Assembly (NCBI RefSeq): GCF_000622895.1
Contig: NZ_AVCC01000001.1
Span: 62,001-126,000 of the forward strand
Source of the DNA: Herminiimonas sp. CN
GTDB taxonomy: Bacteria; Pseudomonadota; Gammaproteobacteria; Burkholderiales; Burkholderiaceae_D
Direction of reading: 5' to 3'
Length of the DNA stretch: 64,000 nt
Shown in pieces: positions 1-7,899 of the stretch; position 1 is the stretch's first letter; every line of letters begins with the position of its first letter. The notes beneath the pieces are model-generated. The model saw nothing but the letters and a program-made list of their open reading frames with translations, did not search any database and was not told the DNA's origin. The position numbers were made by a program, and so were the translations under genes.

Positions 1-491
1 AGCGCTTCGTTGCCGACATCGACCCGGAAGTCCTTGGCGTCCGGTACCGGCAAGAAACTGACGTTCAGCCCAAAGCGTGACTGGATGTCGTCAGCCGGTG
101 GATAGTCCTGGGCATCGTACATGGTACCCAAGCGCTGGCGGGCAGCGGACACCAGCTGTGGATAGTCCACGACGAATATTTTGGTCAGCGCCTCGTTGTC
201 GCTTTTGAATTGGCGCATTGCTGCGGTGTAATCCATGTACGCCTTGGCCGGCAGCAGGCGGTCGCCGTTGTCGCCCCACGGCAGCGTCATCGTGTAGTGG
301 TAGTCGCGGATGCGACCGGCGTGCTTGGCCAGCGGGTCGAGTGCGGACTTGTCGATCAGTAGCTTGTTGTAACGTCCGCCGTCCTGCGCGCTATGGGTGG
401 CATCAACCTCGAGTGAGACTGCGCGGTCATGTTTGCGGGCCGTCCACTGGCGAATGTTGAGGTTCGCGATCATCGCTCGGTTCTGCAGCAT
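1..491 (-). CDS. Phage protein, partial; probable partner of the MoxR ATPase
   Basis: This leftward reading frame starts at an ATG at 491 behind a good ribosome site (AGGAGA, 7 bases upstream) and stays open to the window edge, so its C-terminus is missing. The visible 163 residues begin MLQNRAMIANLNIRQW. The protein is soluble, with no membrane segment. It lies in the same transcription direction as the MoxR-type AAA ATPase at 2167-3147. Phage and plasmid MoxR genes are often followed by a protein of this kind (DUF3150-like) and then by a von Willebrand A protein. I recognise that pattern only from context and general look, so the family is an inference. A VWA gene, if present, would lie outside the window. 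Confidence 0.7.
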   Translation of the reverse strand, partial: MLQNRAMIANLNIRQWTARKHDRAVSLEVDATHSAQDGGRYNKLLIDKSALDPLAKHAGRIRDYHYTMTLPWGDNGDRLLPAKAYMDYTAAMRQFKSDNEALTKIFVVDYPQLVSAARQRLGTMYDAQDYPPADDIQSRFGLNVSFLPVPDAKDFRVDVGNEA

Positions 492-505
492 GTCTTTCTC
501 CTGAT

Positions 506-748
506 TTAATTACCACCGTAGCCGTCGCCGTAGCCGTAGCCGTCGCCGTAGCCGTGGCCGTGGCCGGAGCCGTGGCCGGAGCCGTCGCCGTAGCCGTAGC
601 CGTAGCCGTGGCCGTCGCCGTAGCCGTCGCCGTAGCCGAAGCCGTCGCCGTAGCCGTCGCCGTCGCCGTCGCCGGAGCCGTCCAGAGTCATCAGCCGGCC
701 GTCGGTCAGGCCCAGCAGACGGCGGGTCAGTTTAAGGATGAGGTCCAT
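506..748 (-). CDS. Small glycine-rich repeat protein (GDGYGY-type)
   Basis: An 80-residue frame. Residues 1-22 look like an ordinary helical start (MDLILKLTRRLLGLTDGRL). From about residue 25 to the end, the chain is a tandem series of G-D/Y/H-G units made only of Gly, Asp, Tyr, His, Ser and Phe. The start at 748 overlaps the previous gene by 22 bases and has no clear ribosome site, so it may be translated by coupling; a later ATG (the Met in LMTLDG) is an alternative start. The DNA is a near-perfect hexanucleotide repeat, so its length may vary by slippage. No function is known. Low-complexity sequence makes the call less certain than its neighbours. Confidence 0.55.
   Translation of the reverse strand: MDLILKLTRRLLGLTDGRLMTLDGSGDGDGDGYGDGFGYGDGYGDGHGYGYGYGDGSGHGSGHGHGYGDGYGYGDGYGGN
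509..683. repeat. Tandem hexanucleotide repeat tract
   Basis: The plus strand reads as about 29 units close to GCCGTA/GCCGTC/GCCGTG/GCCGGA in a row. On the minus strand it encodes the Gly-rich tail of the gene at 506-748. Units differ mainly at the last base of each codon pair, as expected for expansion by slippage followed by drift. Confidence 0.9.
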
Positions 749-1038
749 TTGGACTGGTTGCAGTCAACGGTGAACAGCACAGCTTTCAGCTGCGGGCGCA
801 CAGTGCAGGAGGCGTCGAGCACGGTGTCTGCGACTGGGCCATCCTTGAGTTGACCGAGGCCCTCGGAGGTGCCCCACTTACGAATGCAGCGGGCTTTGTC
901 GATGTACATTTCAGTTTCGGTACGAGTGACGTAACCGACGAAGACGAAGCCGCGGTCGAGGGCGACAATTTGGATTTGCGGGGTAGTAGGGCTCAAGTTT
1001 TCGGCTTGTTGGACTATCGGTGTTTTCTTGGTTGCCAT
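727..1038 (-). CDS. Conserved phage protein, DUF6948-like
   Basis: A 103-residue soluble protein. Residues about 23-75 carry a pattern seen in many small phage proteins: an initial beta strand (RGFVFVGYV), then the Ala-x-x-Ile-Arg-x-Trp-Gly-Thr segment (ARCIRKWGTSEGLGQL), then a Gly-Pro and a hydrophobic strand. It resembles the DUF6948 group by shape; this is recognition by eye. The start at 1038 follows the leader TAAAGGATAAAGAA, which is repeated almost exactly before the next gene upstream (1388). Function unknown. Confidence 0.75.
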   Translation of the reverse strand: MATKKTPIVQQAENLSPTTPQIQIVALDRGFVFVGYVTRTETEMYIDKARCIRKWGTSEGLGQLKDGPVADTVLDASCTVRPQLKAVLFTVDCNQSKWTSSLN

Positions 1039-1043
1039 ATTCT

Positions 1044-1388
1044 TTATCCTTTAGAGGTTGTAGCCATTCTTCTTTTGAGGGTTCCGCGAGTATCCGTAGA
1101 GCGGTCTTTGTGTTTTTCGATCTGGGTCTGAGTGAATAGCCAACCTTCCTGAATGGCAAGTTGCAACGCTTCGATGATTTTTTCGGCATGCTCGACGGTA
1201 TCTACAGCCAGATGATTCTTACCGGCGAGAGTTTTTAAGTAGCATCCGAAGTGGTTTTCATGGTGATCACAGCCTTGTTCGAGCTGGCCGGCAGCTTCCC
1301 AGGAGTTTCCTTTATAGAACTGAATTACGGGTTGCCCAGACGTGTTGTCCGCCGGCGTTTCGGATATGTTGATTACGAACTGTTTCAT
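1044..1388 (-). CDS. Hypothetical phage protein, 114 aa
   Basis: Leftward frame with a strong ribosome site (AAAGGA, 7-8 bases before the ATG). Five bases separate its stop from the next gene's ATG, as in an operon. The sequence is hydrophilic with a central amphipathic helix (about residues 62-85, HLAVDTVEHAEKIIEALQ) and a basic C-terminus (KRRMATTSKG). There is no membrane segment and no recognised domain. Function unknown. Confidence 0.7.
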   Translation of the reverse strand: MKQFVINISETPADNTSGQPVIQFYKGNSWEAAGQLEQGCDHHENHFGCYLKTLAGKNHLAVDTVEHAEKIIEALQLAIQEGWLFTQTQIEKHKDRSTDTRGTLKRRMATTSKG

Positions 1389-1393
1389 GTTCT

Positions 1394-1627
1394 TTATCCT
1401 TTAAGTCTGAGTTCAATAAATCTCTGCATAATGGCCTGGGCCAGCGGGTCGCCGTCATCGGCCATGTGTTTGATCTTGACCATGCCGGAGGCTTCGAGCT
1501 TCATCGCGTTGGTAATTTTGTAGCACTGTTCGACTGTTGAGGCCCAGGCGCGTTGCTGTTCGGTAGAGTCAAAGACGATATGGCCGCGGGATGCTTGCCA
1601 CTTGCGGTTCTCTTCAGACTCGTTCAT
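1394..1627 (-). CDS. Hypothetical phage protein, 77 aa
   Basis: A small acidic to neutral helical protein (MNESEENRKWQASRGH...). Its ATG overlaps the stop of the upstream gene as ATGA, which implies translational coupling. No known motif is seen. It belongs to the early leftward operon. Confidence 0.7.
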   Translation of the reverse strand: MNESEENRKWQASRGHIVFDSTEQQRAWASTVEQCYKITNAMKLEASGMVKIKHMADDGDPLAQAIMQRFIELRLKG

Positions 1628-1809
1628 CCTGTCATCCTCCTCTCTACGTACATCGCCCAGACCTTCTCGGCTCTGGGTATGCCGGCTTTGGCTTCTTCCA
1701 GGCAGCGCTTGTAGCCGTTCTGGTTATCGAAGTAATACTCCAGGCCCTCTGCTTTGGGGTCTACGTACAGGGCGTACCAGGTCGTCCGCTCTTTGACAGA
1801 CCAGGTCAT
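1624..1809 (-). CDS. Hypothetical phage protein, 61 aa
   Basis: Short frame coupled on both sides by ATGA overlaps (start with the gene ending at 1806, stop with the gene starting at 1627). It is rich in Trp, Tyr and charged residues, which points to a small folded domain. No family is recognised. Confidence 0.7.
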   Translation of the reverse strand: MTWSVKERTTWYALYVDPKAEGLEYYFDNQNGYKRCLEEAKAGIPRAEKVWAMYVERRMTG

Positions 1810-2165
1810 CGTGTCAGCCTGTACTTCAAAGCGAATGCGACGATCTTCAGATTTGTCGGGTCCGTGCTGTTCATTACGTCTGCAATCCAGCGCTCGGGGT
1901 TTCTATAGAAGAGACTCAGCTTAAAGTGGTCTCTGCTTGGGCCTACACTATCGATAATCGCCCGCACCCAGCACAACTGCTCTGGTGTCTCGCGTAGCTT
2001 GGGCACATCTTTCGGAACGAACCCGCGCGCTTCGAGTTCGTCTCGCAGCCTGGAGTTGTGCTGACCGTTGCGGGCGGTCATCATCCATGAGTAGTACAAG
2101 TGAACGCTGTCCATCCAGATGATCTCCAACCGCTGACCGTCCAAGGTCCTCCAGATCGCGCTCAC
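1806..2165 (-). CDS. Hypothetical phage protein, 119 aa, GTG start
   Basis: The frame begins with GTG at 2165, one base after the TGA of the MoxR gene, so it is probably translated by re-initiation. The protein is soluble and mixed alpha/beta (MSAIWRTLDGQRLEIIW...). The order MoxR then this gene is tight. An internal ATG (Met18, in IIWMDSV) is a less likely start because the preceding residues look well formed. No function is recognised. Confidence 0.65.
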   Translation of the reverse strand: MSAIWRTLDGQRLEIIWMDSVHLYYSWMMTARNGQHNSRLRDELEARGFVPKDVPKLRETPEQLCWVRAIIDSVGPSRDHFKLSLFYRNPERWIADVMNSTDPTNLKIVAFALKYRLTR

Positions 2166-2166
2166 G

Positions 2167-3147
2167 TCACACCCAGACCGCGCTATTCGTTATGCCCCAC
2201 TTGATGAACGCCTTGGTCTCGCTGATGCTTCTGTCCTGGCGTGTGGCGTCGCGCACGGTGACGACCTGGAACTCGATCGGCATCCGGCCCACGTACTGCA
2301 TCATGCGGTCGAAGGTGTCCTTCTTGACCTTGGCGCCGAGCGCCGAACTCAGGGCGTACAGCGTGGCCGGCGCGTCGGGGATCGCTACCTTGTCCGGGTT
2401 CAGCATGATCTCATCGATTGATGGTAGATCGCGGTAGACTCGTAAGAACGCAGAGAACTCGGCGGCCGCGCCTTCGCCAACCGTACCTTTCAGCACCTCA
2501 AACTCGGTGTCGCGGTCCAGGCCGGAGTCGATGACCTGCGACGCGAAGGCCCAGCTGCGCGGAGTAGGAAAGGCGCGCTGGGTGTAATCCGGCGCGTGCA
2601 GCAGATTGGTGCGGAAGCGGATGAAGCTGATCAGCTCGGTCGGCATGGCGTTGTCAAGCGCCCACTCCGACCAGTCGTCCAGGCTGACCTCGATGTCGAG
2701 GTGGACGAAGCGGTTGCTTAGAGCGGCCGGCATACGATTGACGACAGAGCGGTCAGACTCACGATTGCCGGCCGCAAGAATGCTCCAGCCGGCTGGCAGG
2801 GTGTAGTCGCCGATCTTGCCGGTCAGGGTCAGCTGCATCGCGGCAGCCTGGGTGGCTGGCGCGGCCGAATTGAGCTCGTCGAGAAACAGGATGCCCTTGC
2901 CCTTGGTCGGCAGTTCGCCGTCGCGATAGAACTGCATGGTCTTGGATTTGGCGTCCGGCATCGGAAAGCCTTTGATGTCGGTCGGGTCGCGCAGGGCCAT
3001 GCGGAAGTCGACCAGTTGCAGCTTGTCTTCCTTGGCGATCGATTCGACCAGATCGGACTTGCCGACGCCGGGAGGACCCCAGAGAAACACGGCACGTTTT
3101 TGCGCCATGAGGAAGCGCAGGGCGGGTTTGAGTTGAGATGGGCGCAT
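2167..3147 (-). CDS. MoxR-type AAA+ ATPase
   Basis: A 326-residue ATPase of the MoxR/CbbQ branch of AAA+ proteins, which act as chaperones that remodel or insert cofactors into partner proteins, often together with VWA-domain proteins. Walker A is GPPGVGKS at residues 24-31 and Walker B ends LFLDEL with Asp90 and Glu91. A sensor-1 region follows (ILAAGNRESD) and an arginine-containing segment after it. Length fits the family. It starts behind AAGGAG, 385 bases downstream of the previous gene, so it may have its own leader (see 3261-3444). The genes below it, including the partial one at 1-491, probably form its operon. The target in this phage is unknown. Confidence 0.9.
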   Translation of the reverse strand: MRPSQLKPALRFLMAQKRAVFLWGPPGVGKSDLVESIAKEDKLQLVDFRMALRDPTDIKGFPMPDAKSKTMQFYRDGELPTKGKGILFLDELNSAAPATQAAAMQLTLTGKIGDYTLPAGWSILAAGNRESDRSVVNRMPAALSNRFVHLDIEVSLDDWSEWALDNAMPTELISFIRFRTNLLHAPDYTQRAFPTPRSWAFASQVIDSGLDRDTEFEVLKGTVGEGAAAEFSAFLRVYRDLPSIDEIMLNPDKVAIPDAPATLYALSSALGAKVKKDTFDRMMQYVGRMPIEFQVVTVRDATRQDRSISETKAFIKWGITNSAVWV

Positions 3148-3260
3148 TACGGTACTCCTTGTGGATAAAGAGGGATTAAGTAAATTAAGTGTTGGGCAGA
3201 TAAGTGTCGGACAGCTTGGAGCAGAGGTATGCCGCTGCGTATTCGGTCTTTACTTACCTA

Positions 3261-3444
3261 ACCAACAAGGAAGCTCCCTCGGCGCTAATCCCGAAGCAAG
3301 CATTGCAGCTTCCCTGTTGCTTGGTATTTACAACACCAACACCTGTCGGCCTATTCAAAACCGACAAGTAAGCGTTCTTCGGTTTAGTCCCTGGCTATCG
3401 GTGCCAGGTGACCTCCGTAGATACAAGATCGCTTACTTGTTGGT
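3261..3444. other. Structured intergenic region with two long stem-loops
   Basis: The 385-base gap 3148-3532 holds no convincing gene. It contains two large inverted repeats. The first pairs 3261-3275 with 3307-3325, imperfectly. The second pairs 3360-3374 with 3430-3444 (14 of 15 positions) and encloses a perfect 6-bp hairpin (3390-3395 with 3403-3408). Both outer stems share the motif CCAACAAG-AAGC on one arm. It lies in the leader of the MoxR gene if transcribed leftward. It could be a regulatory leader RNA, a protein-binding site or a transcript-processing site. A 98-codon rightward frame here was judged not real. Confidence 0.55.
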
Positions 3445-3532
3445 GCTGGATCATTAAGCGGACCCAGCTACGCTTCCCATCTCACTAGGATCGGTACTCT
3501 ACATTAGATCGTAGATAGACTGCAAGTAAACT

Positions 3533-3721
3533 TTAAGAGATCGCGTCAAATAATGACGCCTTACTCGGTTCCCTGATCTGTCGGCGCAATTTATTCGCCT
3601 TCATCTGGTAATGGATTGTGTTAGCGCGAGCCTGTAGCGCCGCTCGGGCCTCTATGACTGCGTAACGCTCGGCCCACAACAGTTGGTACTGCAGCCAGAG
3701 TTTGTTGAGGCGACCGGTCAT
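3533..3721 (-). CDS. Hypothetical phage protein, 62 aa, basic helical
   Basis: A short, strongly basic and helical protein (MTGRLNKLWLQYQLLWAERY...). The ribosome site AAGGAG lies inside the last codons of dcd, and the ATG comes directly after the dcd stop codon, so both genes are one translation unit. It may be a coiled-coil or nucleic-acid-binding peptide; this is only a guess from composition. Confidence 0.6.
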   Translation of the reverse strand: MTGRLNKLWLQYQLLWAERYAVIEARAALQARANTIHYQMKANKLRRQIREPSKASLFDAIS

Positions 3722-3722
3722 C

Positions 3723-4325
3723 TCAGCTCCTTGGCAGCGTTACGCCGGTCTGGCCCTGATACTTGCCGCCGCGATCGGCGTAAGTGGTATCACACTGTTC
3801 GTCGCTCTGGAAGAACAGCATCTGGGCGCAGCCTTCGTTGGCGTATATCTTGGCCGGCAACGGCGTGGTGTTGCTGAACTCCAGCGTCACGTAGCCCTCC
3901 CATTCAGGCTCGAGCGGTGTCACATTGACGACGATGCCGCAGCGCGCATAGGTGGACTTGCCCAGGCACACCACCAGTACGTCCCTCGGTATCTTGAAGC
4001 GCTCGATGGTACGCGCCAACACGAACGAGTTGGGCGGAATGATGCAGACATCGCCGGTGAAGTCGACGAAGCACTTGTCGTCGAAGTTCTTCGGGTCGAC
4101 GATCGTGCTGTTGACGTTGGTGAATATCTTGAATTCGTTGGCGCAACGTACATCGTAGCCGTATGAGGAGGTGCCGTAGGAGATGATTTTCTCCTCGACC
4201 ATGCGGACGAGGCCGTTATCGTTGCTTAGTACATCCTTTGTCCGTTTCTGTCCTGCCTCGAACGGGCTGATCATGATCTGGTCCTGCGCCATGTGGCGTA
4301 TCCAGTGGTCGGGTTTGATTGACAT
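3723..4325 (-). CDS. dcd: dCTP deaminase
   Basis: Deaminates dCTP to dUTP, feeding dTTP synthesis or raising the dUTP pool for phage DNA replication. The 200-residue length fits the family (about 190). Signature parts are visible: GKSTYARCG with Ser124 and Arg128, the catalytic Glu149 in VTLEFSN, and the C-terminal QTGVTLPRS, which resembles the lid over the nucleotide. It starts behind AAAGGAA at 4325. The position of the catalytic residues matches the monofunctional enterobacterial enzyme rather than dUTPase, but the bifunctional DCD-DUT type cannot be ruled out by eye. Confidence 0.93.
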   Translation of the reverse strand: MSIKPDHWIRHMAQDQIMISPFEAGQKRTKDVLSNDNGLVRMVEEKIISYGTSSYGYDVRCANEFKIFTNVNSTIVDPKNFDDKCFVDFTGDVCIIPPNSFVLARTIERFKIPRDVLVVCLGKSTYARCGIVVNVTPLEPEWEGYVTLEFSNTTPLPAKIYANEGCAQMLFFQSDEQCDTTYADRGGKYQGQTGVTLPRS

Positions 4326-4433
4326 ATCGTGGTTCCTTTGGTCTGATGAAACGAACAGCGAGAGACGCTTCCCAAGATGGGTCCCGCCCGTGCCGCCCGT
4401 TGTTACGGGCTAGAAGCGCCCCTCGCTCTTGGC

Positions 4434-4697
4434 TTAACCGTCCCATCCTTCCGACTGAGCAAATCCGTCGCACTGGGCGTCGAACTCGGCGGCGCTAAAC
4501 TCGCCGCCCGTCTCGGCGAGGAATCGAGCACGTATTGCGCGGTAGCGCTCAGCGTCGCGCAGATTTTCGGTAGGGTAGTAGAGCGTCTGCCCGGCTGGTT
4601 TGTTACTGGCGAATATCCATCCGGCGTGCTGGGGTTTTTCTGCCTCGATTGCCTCGGCGCCGTTCGATTGTGTTTGGTCGTGTTGGTTAGCGGACAT
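4434..4697 (-). CDS. Hypothetical phage protein, 87 aa
   Basis: Starts behind TAAGGAG. The protein is acidic, with an initial disordered part (Gln/Glu/Ala-rich, residues 1-25) and a compact region beginning GWIFASNKPAGQ. No known domain. Between its stop and dcd lies a 108-base gap with a small GC hairpin (about 4397-4412) but no gene that I can support. Confidence 0.65.
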   Translation of the reverse strand: MSANQHDQTQSNGAEAIEAEKPQHAGWIFASNKPAGQTLYYPTENLRDAERYRAIRARFLAETGGEFSAAEFDAQCDGFAQSEGWDG

Positions 4698-4707
4698 AGT
4701 GATCTCC

Positions 4708-5025
4708 TTATCGGGATGATTCGCAAGCGGACATGAAGGCCCGGATTTTTGTTTCGTAGCCTTTCAGCTCGCCTTTCTGCCACCAGAGCGGAGTGGTAGG
4801 TGCGACCGGAAGGTTGTCGCGGGCGACCAGCGCGTAGACGAACTTGTTGAAGGTGTCGCTGATCTCGCGCACCAGCTGGCCTTCGACCAGCGTGCGCAGG
4901 GTGGCTATGACCTGCTTGCGCGGCAGGCCGGTTTCGCTTACCAGCTTGGTCAGCGGCATGCGCGTGTATGAGGTCTCGGTCAGAATGCGCACGACTGCCT
5001 GCTCGGCGGATTCGGGAGTGCTCAT
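4708..5025 (-). CDS. Small winged-helix-like protein, 105 aa
   Basis: Residues 5-60 (EQAVVRILTETSYTRMPLTK... then LPRKQVIATLRTLVEGQLV) look like a helix-turn-helix: a short helix, a turn, a recognition-like helix and a beta wing. This resembles DprA- or MarR-type winged helices in outline only. The C-terminal 45 residues contain a Trp pair (LWWQKGE). The start overlaps the stop of the gene upstream as ATGA. It may bind DNA in replication or early gene control; this is an inference from fold pattern. Confidence 0.65.
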   Translation of the reverse strand: MSTPESAEQAVVRILTETSYTRMPLTKLVSETGLPRKQVIATLRTLVEGQLVREISDTFNKFVYALVARDNLPVAPTTPLWWQKGELKGYETKIRAFMSACESSR

Positions 5026-5234
5026 CGTACGGTCCGTGTGGTCGTCGTGGTGACGGTCGTCACCACTTCGCGCATGACCTTGCGTGGGATGCGGCGATGG
5101 CTGTGCAGCGCGTCCTTGACCATGATGACGGTGTTGCGATCAGGCGAAGCGAGGTACTTGCCGTCCAGCGACTGCAGCGCGGTGTGGAGCGATTCGGCTT
5201 GGTGTGCGGAGAGGAGGAGGTGGATTGAGTTCAT
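5022..5234 (-). CDS. Hypothetical phage protein, 70 aa
   Basis: Short frame overlapping the primase stop (ATGA at 5231-5234) and the next start (ATGA at 5022-5025), so it is translationally coupled on both sides. It ends in a Thr/Val run (VVTTVTTTTTRTVR) after a basic segment. No family recognised. Confidence 0.65.
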   Translation of the reverse strand: MNSIHLLLSAHQAESLHTALQSLDGKYLASPDRNTVIMVKDALHSHRRIPRKVMREVVTTVTTTTTRTVR

Positions 5235-7582
5235 TTCATTACTCTCAGTTTGGGTGCGGTTCTCAGGGGGGTGATCTGTAGTTCATAGTCACGGAAGTTC
5301 TTCACATCCTTCCATTCAACCCGCATGCCCATCACGGGTTTGTCGATGCGGACTTTGACCAGGTGGATGCGGTGGTGCTTGAGCAGGCTGGTGAACTTGT
5401 TCGATGTCTGCGGCATGCCGCCGGCCGTGTAGTCGAACAGGGTGTGCAGCTCGTCTCGAGCAATATTGCAGGAGCCGTCCGCGCGATCGGTACGCGCCAG
5501 AATCGCCTTCAGTACGTCGTCGTATGCGTGGTCCCGGTTTGCCTGAAGGCCGTTGGGATTCTCCTTGTCGCTGGTTGGGCGTTCATTCATGAACATCTCG
5601 AAGTTGCCGTTGATGAGGGCAGACCCGATAGTGTCCACGGACAATTCACTGATCGAGATCATGTTGTCGCGGTCATCCGATTCGATAGGAGTACCGGCCT
5701 GTGCAGCGTCGACCTGGTACTGCATCAGGTAGTCGTGAAAGCCTTGCAGCTCTTTCGGGATCGTCTGCTCGATCTCCTGCTGGGTGATGACCAGCCGTTC
5801 GGGTTGATACTTACCGACATTGAACCGGCGGTCCTCCTTGTCGATCATTACTGGATCAGTCTTGTTGCTGGCGAATATCCAGTTGGTGTAGTTGCGCACT
5901 TCAACCGAGTTGTTGCGCATGAGCCGCACTGCGACGAATTTCTCAGTAATGAAGTTCTTCAGCTTGGCCATTACGCCGCGTTCGTTGATCAGCGCCTTGG
6001 CCTCGATCTCGTCGATGAATACGATGAAGCAGTTCTTCAAATACTCGTTGTACTTCTCGTTCAGGCTCTCAGCCTGCCGTACCGCGGTCTGCGCCTGACC
6101 GAACAGCGGGCGCAGGATGCTGTCCATCAGCACGCCCTTGCCGGTGCCAGTGCGTCCGTGCATCACCCATGCAGTCTTGGTGCGGTCGCGGAACTGCAGG
6201 ATGAACGCGACCCAGTTCATGAAGTGCTCAGTGATCTTATCGTCGCATCCGAGTGCATGGTGGATCACCTTGTGGATGGTCTTGGGGCAGGGCACGGCTT
6301 TCTTGGGCAGGTCGTGCTGCATGTATTCAGTGGGCTGGAAGGTGTTGATCGACTTGTTGGCTGGGTCGACCTTGACGTTGTCCTGTGGGTCGAACGTCAG
6401 CTCCCACTCGGGGATGTAGTCGCCCAATGGCATACCATGCTGCTTGGCGAAATGGCGCACTTGAGTTTCGTTGCGGGCTTCATTGATGTCGAGCGTGTCG
6501 GTCTGCGCATCATGGGTGCCACGCCAGTAGGCACCAGTCTTGCTGTCGCAGAACGCCAGGTAGGTGACGCCCTGACTCGATACACGCACGGCCTGAGTAG
6601 TCAGGCTCTGCCAGTACTCGGGCAGCAGCTCCTTTGTTACATAGGCGGGCTCGCCCTTGAAGTTGTGGATATAGTCCGGGTTGTCTTCCGGATGGAAGTA
6701 GCCCCAGCTGTCACCGCCGTTCAGATTGAAATAGACGAAGCCGCGTTCGATCTTCATGTCAGTCACGATGCAGGAGTCAGGCTTGTTCATGACTTCCGTG
6801 TTGCCGTGCATCTTGTAGGTAGTCTTGCGTGGCGGGTAGCCCAGCACTGCGCGTATCTCGTTGATACGCTTGGCAGTCAGCATCCGATTTTGTTCGCTGG
6901 AGTGAATGGTGCCCGGGACGATGAGGGTCTCGTTGGTCTTACGTACGTATGAGATGCGGGGGGTTTTTCCGAGCGGGTCCTTAATACCCTTGAGTAACGG
7001 CGGTGCTATGTATAACAGTTTGTCGTTCTGACAGGCGGAGATGTCCAATGGCCAGCTAATGGCGTTGCCGGTCTTGGTCAGACCCATTGCGTCCCGCAGG
7101 ATGGAGATCGTGTGGTTGAGCTGGATCAGCCACTGCTTGATCAGTTGTGCTGGCACCGGTTTATCTAACCACATGTAGATGTGGGCGCGTAGTTCTTTGT
7201 TCTCGATCCCGTAGCTGGCAGACCACTGTACTATGTATGAGACATCCCCCAGTCGCAACGCCTTGAGGAAGTCGTCGATGGTGGACACGTTCGGGATACC
7301 GTCGAGATCGAGCACGATCCACTCGGTAGTGGCGTTCGAGTCCGTGGTGCCGGCGCGGGATTCGCAAGACAACGCGCGTGTTGGATTTCCCTTGACCAGG
7401 CAGTGACCAAGTACTGCGTGTTTCTTCAGCAGGATCTCCATGTGGTGCAGATCGGTCGCGTCCTCGGTGATCGACGTGACCTCATAAACATTCGGATAGC
7501 TGGTCTTGTTGATCGTCCCGTCTGCCTTCTTGGCATAGGATTTGGTGAGTGGTACGGGGGCTTTTAGGAACGTCAGCTGCAT
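5231..7582 (-). CDS. Phage DNA primase/helicase (SF3-type, DUF5906-like)
   Basis: A 783-residue replication protein. The N-terminal half holds a primase-like region with the acidic signature VLDLDGIPN (near residue 93), resembling archaeo-eukaryotic primase-like folds. The C-terminal half carries a helicase ATPase: Walker A GRTGTGKG near residues 475-482, Walker B FIVFIDEIEA about 50 residues later, and the sensor stretch NWIFASNKTDPV. This matches phage proteins joining a primase to a superfamily 3 helicase. It would unwind and prime at the phage origin. It starts behind AAGGAC. The 349-base region just upstream has iteron-like repeats, a fitting place for an origin. Confidence 0.85.
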   Translation of the reverse strand: MQLTFLKAPVPLTKSYAKKADGTINKTSYPNVYEVTSITEDATDLHHMEILLKKHAVLGHCLVKGNPTRALSCESRAGTTDSNATTEWIVLDLDGIPNVSTIDDFLKALRLGDVSYIVQWSASYGIENKELRAHIYMWLDKPVPAQLIKQWLIQLNHTISILRDAMGLTKTGNAISWPLDISACQNDKLLYIAPPLLKGIKDPLGKTPRISYVRKTNETLIVPGTIHSSEQNRMLTAKRINEIRAVLGYPPRKTTYKMHGNTEVMNKPDSCIVTDMKIERGFVYFNLNGGDSWGYFHPEDNPDYIHNFKGEPAYVTKELLPEYWQSLTTQAVRVSSQGVTYLAFCDSKTGAYWRGTHDAQTDTLDINEARNETQVRHFAKQHGMPLGDYIPEWELTFDPQDNVKVDPANKSINTFQPTEYMQHDLPKKAVPCPKTIHKVIHHALGCDDKITEHFMNWVAFILQFRDRTKTAWVMHGRTGTGKGVLMDSILRPLFGQAQTAVRQAESLNEKYNEYLKNCFIVFIDEIEAKALINERGVMAKLKNFITEKFVAVRLMRNNSVEVRNYTNWIFASNKTDPVMIDKEDRRFNVGKYQPERLVITQQEIEQTIPKELQGFHDYLMQYQVDAAQAGTPIESDDRDNMISISELSVDTIGSALINGNFEMFMNERPTSDKENPNGLQANRDHAYDDVLKAILARTDRADGSCNIARDELHTLFDYTAGGMPQTSNKFTSLLKHHRIHLVKVRIDKPVMGMRVEWKDVKNFRDYELQITPLRTAPKLRVMK

Positions 7583-7899
7583 GGGAAAGTCCTTAGTTCA
7601 GACGGTGTTTTTCATGGGTATTGAGGGAAATGATTCTACGCTCTAATTTAGAGCCACGGAGACATTAGTTTTAGGGCTAAAAATGGAACAACAGAACACC
7701 AAAAACGCTTGGAGCCCTTTGTTTACTTATTTGTTCTATTGTTCTGTTCTGTTTTAATTTATAACACAAGAAGAATAGAGTAGTAGGTAGGGTAGGTATA
7801 TTGTATATAGGTATAGAAACGAATTGGGAAGTGGAACACGGAACATTGGAACAGGCCAAATTTGCCAGTTCAGTATGCATGTAAGGGTAATGCAGAAAT
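7583..7899. other. AT-rich intergenic region with iteron-like GAACA/GTTCT repeats; candidate origin
   Basis: No gene is supported here; two overlapping leftward frames (7677-7963) have no ribosome site and low-complexity composition. The stretch is much richer in A and T than its surroundings. It holds GGAACAACAGAACA at 7685-7698, a run of GTTCT units at 7733-7750, and three GGAACA units about 8-9 bases apart at 7833-7853, in opposite orientation to the GTTCT run. It lies directly before the primase/helicase gene. A related copy of the GTTCT run lies at 48109-48126. Confidence 0.5.

Noticed and set aside
554-853. Rightward Ala/Val-repeat frame
   Set aside because: It is the complement of the hexanucleotide repeat that encodes the Gly-rich protein; repeat DNA keeps all frames open, and there is no ribosome site.
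3161-3457. Rightward 98-codon frame in the MoxR leader
   Set aside because: Opposite to all neighbours, overlaps the stem-loops, and has no good ribosome site.
5363-6952. Rightward 529-codon frame opposite the primase
   Set aside because: Long but antisense to a gene with clear Walker motifs; its composition fits an antisense frame of GC-rich DNA.
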